Shown in pieces: positions 54,986 to 62,895 of a DNA stretch of 64,000 nt; position 1 is the stretch's first letter, and every line of letters starts with the position of its first letter. Made by a program: the position numbers and the translations under genes. Origin of the DNA: FEN-1297 sp963843605 (lineage in GTDB: Bacteria; Bacteroidota; Ignavibacteria; Ignavibacteriales; Ignavibacteriaceae); the NCBI GenBank assembly GCA_963843605.1, contig CAWJLA010000008.1:496001-560000 (forward strand), in the 5' to 3' direction. The notes beneath the pieces are model-generated. The model worked only from the letters and a program-made list of their open reading frames with translations, made no database searches and was not told where the DNA came from.

Positions 54986-54997
54986 GGAAACGTTTTC
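54986..54997. promoter_or_regulatory. LacI-family-like palindrome GGAAACGTTTTC
   Basis: Central AAACGTTT palindrome as in LacI-family operators, 146 bases upstream of the GH5 start. It lacks the TTG...TAA ends of the sites at 13-24 kb, so a different LacI-type regulator may read it. Confidence 0.4.
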
Positions 54998-55005
54998 ACC
55001 GTAAG

Positions 55006-55063
55006 TTGTCCGGCAGTTGAACTGCCGGACAGGCTCTCTTCGACAGTTGAACTGTCGAAGAAC
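55006..55063. repeat. twin-hairpin repeat, copy 3
   Basis: Perfect CCGGCAGTTGAACTGCCGG and TCGACAGTTGAACTGTCGA with the same nine-base spacer class as the other copies. Confidence 0.85.
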
Positions 55064-55300
55064 GGACGAACAAATTTTAAAACTTAATTACATTGTCGTA
55101 AAAGGAATTGGGTTTTTGAAAATTTCATCCCTAAAGGGATTTAGATTATTAGGTTGTCTTTTTTACTATAATTATTACATCCTTAACGGTATTAAAGCTA
55201 ACATAAAGAATTAAATGTTCTAAGTCCCGGGGAACGGGGATGTTTATTGAAAAAATTATTTTCAAAAAATAAAGTTCCGCAGGAACGATATTATAACTTC

Positions 55301-56567
55301 TCATTTGGAAAATTCCGGTATACCCAGACTGGTCCGCATAATCCTGATAAGATCATCAACATTACGAGGTTCCGGAATTACCCAGCGGGAACCAAAAATT
55401 AGTTTCGGAACTCCGCCGCGGCCGTTTTGGAGGGTTTCGCCGTAAAGACGGACGCAAGTCTGCAGGTATTGTCCAATCCACGGATCAGCCATGGCGATAT
55501 TAAAATTCGATTCACCGACCAACTCTATTGCTTTGGCCCTGGCAGCTTCAATGCTTCTCGCATGCCACCTGTCGCCGGAATCAAACGTAAACATCCAGTT
55601 ATCGAAAGCTGAAAAAGCCTTATGATCGGCTGCCCATACCGCCAAACCTATTTTAGCCAGTTCGCATGAATTTTTGAACTCATTTGCATTTTGCGGAATA
55701 TAAGGATTGCAATGTGAGTTCAGGGGCGTCGGACAAAGTACAAATGCAACCTTGCCTTCAAAACGGCGGACTGCTTCATTAAGCATTAAATGCAGTTGCT
55801 GACAATGAGGACATTCATAATCAAAAAGCATGGTAACAATGTATGGCGCTTTGGGAGATCCGATAATGGGTGCATCCCGGTAATTAATAGATTCTGTTTT
55901 AACAGGTGAAATGCCTTTGCTGTAAACTGCTCCTGGAATAAAAGCAACCTGAATTACTACCAGAATACCGGCAAGAACAAGTCCGGTCATAACCCTGCCT
56001 GTTACCGATAAAATTTTATTTATACGTCTCGGGGCCGCAGTTGAATTATTATTGAACACATCATGATTATTCGATGAGAAATTTTTTGAATGGTTATTGA
56101 ATTCCGTAACTGCCCGCCAAATGATCAATGCAGCCAATACTAATCCCGGTGATATGCGTAGACATACAATAAACACAAAAATCATTTATAATCCATTTCT
56201 GCAAAACTATAAACCAAACGGCGCTTCCGGCAATTGAACCGCTCAATATCAGCATAAAGCTCCAGGCCAAGCGGCGAATTGAGACATCTGAAGTTGGTCC
56301 GATAAAAAATCCGGCAGCCAGCATGGAAAGATACGCGCCCATAGCCAAGCCGCTAACCGGCACCAAACCGGCTATCATCGACCAGCGGCTATTAAGCACT
56401 TGTTCGCAGGGGCTCTCGCCGCTGCATCCGGGCATTGATCCGCCTTTGAAATAATGCCAGCTAAGAATGATGCTCAGAATCAAAGCTAATATGTTTAACC
56501 CGGTCAGAACAAGGCGCCACCACGGCCAGGTTTGCTGAAAAGGGACTCTGTCCCCGTTTTCCGCCAA
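55301..56567 (-). pseudogene. VKOR-DsbA fusion (disulfide-forming oxidase), one frameshift
   Basis: Two overlapping frames describe one protein of about 420 residues. The best start is TTG 56567, preceded by AAGGAG. The N-terminal half is a vitamin K epoxide reductase domain with four or five helices, the outer cysteine pair in CSGESPCEQVLNSRWS and the active-site CVYC in NDFCVYCMSTHITG. One base too many in the GGG at 56145-56147 (coding strand) shifts the frame; in the next frame it continues LVLAALIIWRAVTEF, then a DsbA/thioredoxin domain with MLFDYECPHCQQLHLML (CPHC) and VPKLIFGSRWVIPEPRN. VKOR-thioredoxin fusions reoxidise disulfide formation in the envelope. It may be a real break or a sequence error. 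As read, two truncated polypeptides would be made. Confidence 0.82.
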
Positions 56568-56596
56568 AGAATAATTCTCCTTCCGTTTCAAAGAAA

Positions 56597-56633
56597 ACTC
56601 CGCGGCGGATAAGTCTGCGTTGAGCCGCGGAGT
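56597..56633 (-). terminator. hairpin after the GH54 gene
   Basis: ACTCCGCGGC at 56597-56606 pairs with GCCGCGGAGT at 56624-56633 around a 17-base loop. On the minus strand the stem is followed by TTTTCTTT. It lies 36 bases after the GH54 stop and just before the VKOR start. Confidence 0.6.
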
Positions 56634-56668
56634 ATAATGGAAATTTTTAAAAGACTACTGATATCCCG

Positions 56669-59600
56669 TCAAGGTCTCTTGAAATACTGATTCGGTCTGC
56701 CCGGTGTCGGAATGTTGCCGGCAACTTGAGCACCGCTGTTATGAACCTTCTTTAACGGTGCGGCAAGCGTAATACCGCTGCCGGTAACTTGTGTTCCGGC
56801 ATCGTGCGAAAATTTAAGAGGTCCTTGGACGTATATAGAATCGACAGGCCTGTTCTCACGGCGGCCGAAGCGAAAACGTCCGCGTTTTATTGATGCTATA
56901 ACTGCAGTCTCCCGGTGTGCGCCTTTGTCAATGATTATTGTTTGACCGGCGTTAAATCCTTCCACGCCGGAAACGGGAATAACCGCGGCGTCTGAATTAA
57001 CTGCGGCACTGGCTTCGGTGCCGCCTGCTGTTCCGACGGCGGCTATAACCGCGGTCTCTCTATTTGCATCATCTCCGATTAAAATTTTCTCACCGATGCT
57101 AAAGTCTTTCACACTGGCGACTTTGATATTGTTTGAACCGGCATCAGAAGCAACAGACATTGCGGTTGCATTCTGAAGCAGGAAGTCGCGGCAATTGCTG
57201 TCGTTGTCCGCGCCGTCCGGGTATCTTCCTGCGCTTCTGTCAGGCTGCGTAGTTGAAGATGAAAGCCACCATCTGTAGCCTCTTTCACTTGGAGACGGCA
57301 CGAAGCATCCGCCCTCACTGGTTCCCGAAGCGGCCTGGTATCCTTCGGCAACCCATGGATCTACGAGTCCGCCGTAGTTTAAACCGTCAACAACATTACC
57401 GGCAGCGTTACGCAATACAAAACTTCCGGCACTTATAGATAAAGCCGGTCCGCCGAACCACTGGTTGGGCAATGGAGATCCCTGGTAACCGGCGGTTTTT
57501 ACTTTTAGATCACGCACAACCGAATTGATCGCGTGATCATTAGTAAGAGGTTTGTCCAGCCGAATACCGGTACCTAGCGGAAGAACAGGTTCATTGCTTG
57601 AATGGGCGAATTTCGTTGCAGGCTCGAAGCTGATTCCCGTCCCCCTGTCGCTGAACGGCATGTTGGCTGCATGGTTAAACTTCAGCGGTTCGGCTAAATC
57701 CAATCCAGTTCCGAGATCAGTAACCGGACCGTTATAACCTTTATGAACAGTCTGTGTACCGACATGAGTTACCGTTACTGTCTCAATCCCGTGACCTTTG
57801 CTGTCGATGTCCAACCTGATTTTATCCCCGGCAGAAATATTTTCAACAGAAGATACTTTAATATTTTTATCGCCTGCTTTTGCATCGGCAGTAAGATATA
57901 ATTGCGTCCCCGGTTTACCGATCTTGGTAACGGTTACAACCTCGTATTTTTCAACGGACTGAGCGACCGTCGGGTAAATCGCGCCGTATCCTATCGCAAT
58001 TTTCTGACCGACTTTGATACCATCAATGCTTCTAACCGGAATATTTGTGGAACCTTTGGGAATAGTAATTACAGGTCCGTCCGGAAGCGGCTGCCATACA
58101 GTTGTCGGAGTGCCCGGTTCAACCGGCGGAATAAATGGGGATGAAGACTCAGATTTCCCCATACCTACGGCCGTACCGACACTAATAATTTTCCGGATTT
58201 CTTTTGACGGCCCGGCGCCTATTTCAATTTTATCGCCAGCCGACATGCCGGTAGTACTCCTTACATAAATCTCCGACTCACTCTTTTTTGCCGGAACTGC
58301 CAGTCCGGAATTAGAAAGACCCAATAAATAAAATCCGCGGGCAGACAGTTTTGTACCTTCCGGAATTTTTACGGAAGAAAAAACAGGAAGCTGGGTTGCC
58401 CGGTAAGTTAAAGTCCAATTGGAAATATCGACAGAGCTGTTGCCGGCGTTAAAGAGTTCTATAAATGAATCGGTAGTGTTATCCGGTGAACCGTCGCTAA
58501 TGCGGAACTCGTTTATCTTAACCGGATTAACATTGCGCACTTTTTCTGCCGTAGTTTCAGTTTGTTTGAGCCCGTTAGAAGAGTTGGTCCAGGCAGCTTT
58601 TCCTAACAGATCGCCGTTGAAAGATCCGGCCCCTGACGTAATTGTGAACGTCGCGCTTACACTTGCTTCCGGCGCTATTGGACTGTCAAAATTCTTCGAA
58701 GTTTTTGCGGAATTTAAAAGCACCGACTTCCATCCCTTCGGCACTTTAATACTTAAGGTTACATCTTTCACCGGCGCTCCGGTAGTATTAGTAAATGTCA
58801 CAGTGGAATTTTGTGAAGACCCGGGAGTGAAGGTTTGCAATCCGGGAGGAGTCTCGGTTTCATTGGCCGGAGTCAAAATCAAACTTTGAACGTCGTACCG
58901 GGCAGCTACTACATTAGCTTGAACTTTCTGGTTGATTTCTTTTGAAGGGAAAGTACCTGCCGCAGTCATTGCGCCTTCATAGAAGGTTCCTTGAGAACCG
59001 TTGCTGTTGTCCCCGCCGTTACCCAAAAGAATCGCTCCCTGCTTACGCATCGGATCATAGCTGCTCCGGTCATTGATTACGCGGGATCCGTCGAACATGA
59101 CTTGTAAATTACCTTCCTGTGCATCTCCGCCCATAGACCGCCAGTGATGCGGTTCACCGTCGGCCATCGCGGTTACGAACCTCCAGGTAACGCTCGGCAG
59201 ATCAGCGCAGTACTTGTCATCGGGGGATTTATTAACACAACCTACAAGGTTGTTCTCCTGGTCGGTCATAACCCAGGGACCGGAATCTTGTCCGTGGTAC
59301 CAATAGTTTGCGTTGCCGTAATACAGAGTTTCCATAGTGCCGTCGCCGTCGTCGTGACTATCGGTCTCAGCGTTTCCATAATCGAAGCAGCAGCCGTTAT
59401 TGAAGTGATGACCGTTAATAACCCAATACTGGCCTTCCGCCTGATCGTCGACAGCGGTTCCTTTAGGATCATCTATACGCATGCCCATACCGGGTTCGAT
59501 GAATACTCCGTAAACCTTATGCCCCATAATCGTAACCGGAGCCATATCGGCAATGGGTAAATTATTAAATCCTCCCATAGCAGGTCCGCTGAAAAATCCG

Positions 59601-59989
59601 CGGGGCGCCTGCTCGAGGTTATTGCCGTGTCCCGATTGATCGTATATGGTAGTGATCCAGCAATAAGTACCGGCGCAGAATGCATCTTGCGCTGCTGCAT
59701 CGGCGTACCCGCCGGGATCGCCTTTGCTTGGCTGAACAACGCCAATGTTTAAAGTTTTTCCGTCTGATTGCCGCATCACCTGATAGAGCGGACCGTTATA
59801 GGAAGCATATAATGCCCGAGTAGTACTGTGAGCGGCCACGCAGGGATCACCGCCGGAGGCATAAATATCGCACGGTCCTTCGGGTCTGGGCGGCAGACTA
59901 TTATTTCCCGCCGCAATTACCATCATCATCACTGCAGGCAGTACAAATGCTAATACCAGAAGTACCGCAAGACGACTTTTCTTTTTCAT
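56669..59989 (-). CDS. GH54-type alpha-L-arabinofuranosidase with NEW3, lamin-tail and repeat modules
   Basis: About 1106 residues from ATG 59989 (GGAG upstream). The signal peptide is followed by an ArabFuran catalytic domain: PRPEGPCDIYASGGDPCVAA, YCWITTIYDQSGHGNNLEQA, and HHFNNGCCFDYGNAETDSHD, with the vicinal Cys204-Cys205 and nearby Glu212 typical of GH54 (numbered from the TTG four codons earlier). Next come a NEW3/NPCBM-associated domain (STVTFTNTTGAPVKDVTLSI), a lamin-tail domain (VKINEFRISDGSPDNTTDSF) and at least five copies of a short beta repeat of the form NIKVSSVENISAGDKIRL...ETVTVTHVGT, with GTGLDLAEPL...H-type half-repeats between. It would release arabinose from arabinoxylan or arabinan. 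No Por tail is present, base composition is visibly GC-richer than neighbours, and the repeat style recalls Acidobacteria/Actinobacteria, suggesting transfer. Confidence 0.87.
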   Translation of the reverse strand: MKKKSRLAVLLVLAFVLPAVMMMVIAAGNNSLPPRPEGPCDIYASGGDPCVAAHSTTRALYASYNGPLYQVMRQSDGKTLNIGVVQPSKGDPGGYADAAAQDAFCAGTYCWITTIYDQSGHGNNLEQAPRGFFSGPAMGGFNNLPIADMAPVTIMGHKVYGVFIEPGMGMRIDDPKGTAVDDQAEGQYWVINGHHFNNGCCFDYGNAETDSHDDGDGTMETLYYGNANYWYHGQDSGPWVMTDQENNLVGCVNKSPDDKYCADLPSVTWRFVTAMADGEPHHWRSMGGDAQEGNLQVMFDGSRVINDRSSYDPMRKQGAILLGNGGDNSNGSQGTFYEGAMTAAGTFPSKEINQKVQANVVAARYDVQSLILTPANETETPPGLQTFTPGSSQNSTVTFTNTTGAPVKDVTLSIKVPKGWKSVLLNSAKTSKNFDSPIAPEASVSATFTITSGAGSFNGDLLGKAAWTNSSNGLKQTETTAEKVRNVNPVKINEFRISDGSPDNTTDSFIELFNAGNSSVDISNWTLTYRATQLPVFSSVKIPEGTKLSARGFYLLGLSNSGLAVPAKKSESEIYVRSTTGMSAGDKIEIGAGPSKEIRKIISVGTAVGMGKSESSSPFIPPVEPGTPTTVWQPLPDGPVITIPKGSTNIPVRSIDGIKVGQKIAIGYGAIYPTVAQSVEKYEVVTVTKIGKPGTQLYLTADAKAGDKNIKVSSVENISAGDKIRLDIDSKGHGIETVTVTHVGTQTVHKGYNGPVTDLGTGLDLAEPLKFNHAANMPFSDRGTGISFEPATKFAHSSNEPVLPLGTGIRLDKPLTNDHAINSVVRDLKVKTAGYQGSPLPNQWFGGPALSISAGSFVLRNAAGNVVDGLNYGGLVDPWVAEGYQAASGTSEGGCFVPSPSERGYRWWLSSSTTQPDRSAGRYPDGADNDSNCRDFLLQNATAMSVASDAGSNNIKVASVKDFSIGEKILIGDDANRETAVIAAVGTAGGTEASAAVNSDAAVIPVSGVEGFNAGQTIIIDKGAHRETAVIASIKRGRFRFGRRENRPVDSIYVQGPLKFSHDAGTQVTGSGITLAAPLKKVHNSGAQVAGNIPTPGRPNQYFKRP

Positions 59990-60001
59990 GTTTTTCTCCA
60001 A

Positions 60002-60361
60002 TACTTTTTTTGAAATTTTCTATTTTGCTTTTCAAAATTTTTTCTTCTCAAATAATATTTATAGAATTATTTCAAAGCAAAATCAGAAGCGACTTAAGTA
60101 TTCTTCAAATCTCCCCGATAAATAAAAATGATTGATTTTAAAATCCAAGTTACAAATAGAAAATATGTTAGTTGTAAGCTAATTTACTTATATCTTTTTA
60201 AAATATTTATTATCAGACCGAACTTACTTGCCAACCGGCAGGCTGGTCCGCTCATGGTTCGACCGTTGTCCGGCAGTTGAACTGCCGGACAGGTTCTCTT
60301 CGACAGTTAAACTGTCGAAGAACGTACTCCGCTCACTAAGTAGATATTCAGCTTGAATAAA
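60002..60361. other. intergenic region with twin-hairpin repeat and palindrome
   Basis: 360 bases between GH43 and GH54, both minus. It contains a CTTGCCAACCGGCAGGC palindrome at 60227-60243 and twin-hairpin copy 4 (60266-60323). The rest is AT-rich with no gene. Confidence 0.55.
60266..60323. repeat. twin-hairpin repeat, copy 4
   Basis: Perfect CCGGCAGTTGAACTGCCGG, then TCGACAGTTAAACTGTCGA (one central G to A change that leaves the arms paired). It lies about 40 bases downstream of the GH43 stop at 60362. Confidence 0.85.
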
Positions 60362-61888
60362 TTACTTATATTCCGGTATCGGCACTGCGGCAGGCAGATA
60401 GCCGGCCGGTTTTCCGAAGACGGTAAACTCTATAATCCCAAGCGGTGTTGTCTTTGGCCAGTCTAAGATTGTCAGTCTTACGAAACGGCATTTCACCGGA
60501 GGGATTTCATTAAAAATCGTATTCCGGGAAACGGTATTATTAGTTTGATCAAGCGCTGTAACATATTTCTTACCGTCCATAGAAATATCTACTTTGTAAC
60601 GGTATACAAACGAAGATTGGCCCGAAGCCGTATTAGAAGGCATTCCGAGCTGCCTGTTTCCTCCGTTAAACAATAACCTGACACCGTCAACAGTAAAAAG
60701 CTGCACAACATCAAAGCGTGTTGCGGGCGAAAGTTCAATAGTTAACGTCGGCATTGTATCAGTTGGTGAAGGCTCCCACCAGGTACCGTTTGAATTATCC
60801 ACGGCGTAAGCCGCATAATGTCCCGGCTGCTCCGAAGAGAAACTTGAAAGCGCGTTCATAGCGCGGACTTTATCTATAGTAAGAGGAATCGATCCGCTAT
60901 TCCCTTTTGAAGGATCTTTAACAGTACCGGGAGCCCATTGCGGAGTATCGGTGACCTTTACCGACATGTTCCCGTCATTATCAAAAACGACACGGTCCAT
61001 GCCTATGCGTCTCCCGCCGGGTGGATTTGATAAAACGATAGTGTAAAACTGCCAGAGGTTTCCGCCGGGTCCTTCAACAATGCTGCCGTGACCCGGCCCG
61101 GTAACGATGCCGTCGGTTCTCCGCAGCAAAGGATTATTCGGAGCGTAATTGAACGATCCCATTGGCGACTTAGCCGTGTAATATCCATCCGCATATGTTT
61201 TCCATTGTGTGCCGGAAGCGGAGTATTCCAGGTAATAAGTGCCGTTATGTTTTTGAAGCCAGGGCCCTTCGATCCAGGCAACATCGGTGTACTCATTCAT
61301 TTCACCGTAACGCTCCCAGACATGACTGCTGTCGAATCCGAAAAGATGTTTTACCGGTCCGGCGAACCTGGTTATGTCGTTCGGATCAAGGGGCACAACA
61401 AAAATACCGCTGACCCCGCGGCCGGGATAATAAAGATAGGGTTTATTGTCGTCGTCGATAAAAATATCCACATCGAAAGCTCCGTTCCATCCGTCTTTTA
61501 CATCGGGAGTGTTTTTCCAATCTCCTATATTTGTATAAGGTCCCAGCGGGTTGGCGGCTTTATAAACCGGACTATCGTTGCCGCACATATAAAAGCTGCC
61601 GTTGTATTTAACAACGTCAGGCGCCACCGGAACATTTTTTACAGGTTTGAAAGTCCAGTTAAGCATATCATCGGAAACCCACGCTCCGCCGCCGGTACAG
61701 AACATATAATACTTGTCATTATCACGGATAACCGTTACGTCACCGGAGGCATTACCTCCCGGAGCTATGACCATGGGAAGAGGATTACAGTAGCGTGACG
61801 TTCTGCCGAACACAGGATTCTGTGCACGAAGAGTTGAAACTGCCAAAAACGAGAAAATAATTAAAGCATGGAAAATAATTCGATTCAT
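60362..61888 (-). CDS. GH43-family glycosidase with C-terminal F5/8-like module
   Basis: 508 residues, signal peptide MNRIIFHALIIFSFLAVSTL (ends LRAQ). The propeller domain begins SRYCNPLPMVIAPGGNASGD with VTVIRDNDKYYMFCTGGGAW, has FDVDIFIDDDNKPYLYYPGR (central Asp) and DVAWIEGPWLQKHNGTYYLE (candidate acid Glu). The last ~150 residues (PTLTIELSPATRFDVVQLFT; RFVRLTILDWPKTTPLGIIE) look like an F5/8 type C / CBM32-like sandwich. It is not a close paralogue of the two GH43 enzymes at 16-27 kb. The base motif is unusual (GDVTV instead of DPxxxPDP), so the substrate is uncertain; arabinoxylan or galactan side chains are plausible. Confidence 0.83.
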   Translation of the reverse strand: MNRIIFHALIIFSFLAVSTLRAQNPVFGRTSRYCNPLPMVIAPGGNASGDVTVIRDNDKYYMFCTGGGAWVSDDMLNWTFKPVKNVPVAPDVVKYNGSFYMCGNDSPVYKAANPLGPYTNIGDWKNTPDVKDGWNGAFDVDIFIDDDNKPYLYYPGRGVSGIFVVPLDPNDITRFAGPVKHLFGFDSSHVWERYGEMNEYTDVAWIEGPWLQKHNGTYYLEYSASGTQWKTYADGYYTAKSPMGSFNYAPNNPLLRRTDGIVTGPGHGSIVEGPGGNLWQFYTIVLSNPPGGRRIGMDRVVFDNDGNMSVKVTDTPQWAPGTVKDPSKGNSGSIPLTIDKVRAMNALSSFSSEQPGHYAAYAVDNSNGTWWEPSPTDTMPTLTIELSPATRFDVVQLFTVDGVRLLFNGGNRQLGMPSNTASGQSSFVYRYKVDISMDGKKYVTALDQTNNTVSRNTIFNEIPPVKCRFVRLTILDWPKTTPLGIIEFTVFGKPAGYLPAAVPIPEYK

Positions 61889-62075
61889 AATATATCCTTT
61901 GACATTAACTACTGGTTTTATTTTACGATTAATAAAAATCTTTAAATATTTCCGCCGTTGCTCATTTCATCCGAGTAAATCCCATTCATGTTCTTTTTTT
62001 TCACTATTCCCGGTTTTACTGAACCTATAAAAATCTTCATAGGAAATATTGTACGGCTGCTTCCAGTTACTGGTA
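61889..62075 (-). other. degenerate coding-like stretch upstream of GH43
   Basis: Promoter region of the GH43 gene. The minus strand also reads SNWKQPYNISYEDFYRFSKT followed by GNSEKKEHEWDLLG and a stop at 61967-61969, which looks protein-like but has no recognisable family and no upstream frame. It may be another gene scrap. Confidence 0.3.
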
Positions 62076-62316
62076 CTATCCGTTATTTTTTAGAACCGCA
62101 ATTACCTCAGATTCTTTAGCAAGACGAAGGTTATCGACAAACTTCCGGTCTTTACAGGATATACCTAACAGTGAATTCGGCAGCACTTCGATATACTTCG
62201 CATTTTTCTCATACATAACTTTAAATAATATCTGACCGTAATCTGTTTCACCGTATGCTTTTTTAGTTACAGGTATTACTTTAGTCTTATTATTCGGCGA
62301 AACTATCTCCTGGGCA
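62076..62316 (-). pseudogene. N-terminal fragment of a probable GH97 gene
   Basis: Directly behind the CE7 relic the minus strand reads NAQEIVSPNNKTKVIPVTKK and then GQILFKVMYEKNAKYIEVLP, NSLLGISCKDRKFVDNLRLA, ending at a stop at 62076. The order SPNxKxKV ... YxVxYxxK ... SxLGI ... FxxNL is that of the GH97 N-terminal sandwich, and NAQ looks like the end of a signal peptide. No start codon, and the remaining ~550 residues, including the catalytic barrel, are absent. The call rests on the motif pattern only. Confidence 0.45.
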
Positions 62317-62318
62317 TT

Positions 62319-62797
62319 TTAAAACTCGAGCCGACCTTTTAGAAACTGCATTTGCACTGCATTGGCTTGGCTGTTGAGATGACCAAGTCCGGGATATATT
62401 TTAAAACTCTTCGGCGCCGATATTTTGTTATAAACCGAGAATCCAATATGCGGCTGGATATCGTCATCGAATAAAGAAGTGACAAAGAATGCCGGACATT
62501 TAATCCGTTCGGCAATTCCTTTTGCGTCAATCAAATCCCGCACGTTCATCGCATCTTTAAACGAGCATTCGTTGTGATAAAACTTAAGAAAGTTTTCAAA
62601 TTCCCGGTTGCATAAGGTCCGGATTTTAAAATGATCCCGATGATCGCACTGACCGGGATCGGAAACCGAGCAGGCTTTTATTTTATCGCCGCACAATCCG
62701 GTGACGACGGAAGTTAGGGCGCCGCCCTGACTTCCGCCCATAACACCGATCATGGATGTATCAACCGCAGTAAGACGAATAATAAAAGTCTTTTCAT
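62319..62797 (-). pseudogene. CE7 acetylxylan esterase, central part deleted
   Basis: An ATG at 62797 begins a signal-peptide scrap (MKRLLLFVLL) which runs straight into VDTSMIGVMGGSQGGALTSV in another frame. From there the C-terminal half of a CE7/AXE1 esterase is intact: nucleophile Ser in GGSQGG, acid region TSLFDDDIQPHIGFSVYNKI and His in YPGLGHLNS. About 150 to 250 residues expected between signal and nucleophile elbow are missing. An internal ATG (62753) could give a 144-residue product that lacks the oxyanion-forming segment. CE7 enzymes deacetylate xylo-oligosaccharides. Confidence 0.82.
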
Positions 62798-62895
62798 AAG
62801 TAATTTACCTTCAACTGATTAGCATTTAAAGATGAGTTCAAACATCTTTTTTCTCAGTCAAATTAAATTTTATTCTGCCGCTGTTTAAATGAACC

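Larger units (their letters stand above)
54841..55300. other. intergenic region upstream of the GH5 gene
   Basis: 460 bases containing a LacI-like palindrome (54986-54997), a twin-hairpin repeat (55006-55063) and AT-rich sequence with GGGATTTAGA-type and GTTCCGCAGGAACG palindromes near 55275. No gene is supported; a 65-codon plus frame starting in the repeat is considered chance. Confidence 0.5.

Noticed and set aside
55017..55214. 65-codon plus-strand open frame
   Set aside because: Begins inside a twin-hairpin repeat and has no coding character.
56094..56591. VKOR considered as a stand-alone gene starting at TTG 56591
   Set aside because: A TTG at 56567 has AAGGAG at proper spacing, and the frame after the GGG at 56145 continues the VKOR helix into DsbA, so a fused gene with a frameshift fits better.
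58419..58889. 156-codon plus-strand open frame
   Set aside because: Antisense to the GH54 gene in its repeat and NEW3 region; explained by the GC-rich composition of that gene.
51481..60323. Repeated palindromes considered as a CRISPR array
   Set aside because: Copies are kilobases apart, not regularly spaced, and no cas genes are present.
61088..61798. 236-codon plus-strand open frame
   Set aside because: Antisense shadow of the GH43 gene at 60362-61888, which has a signal peptide and family motifs; the shadow frame lacks any recognisable motif.
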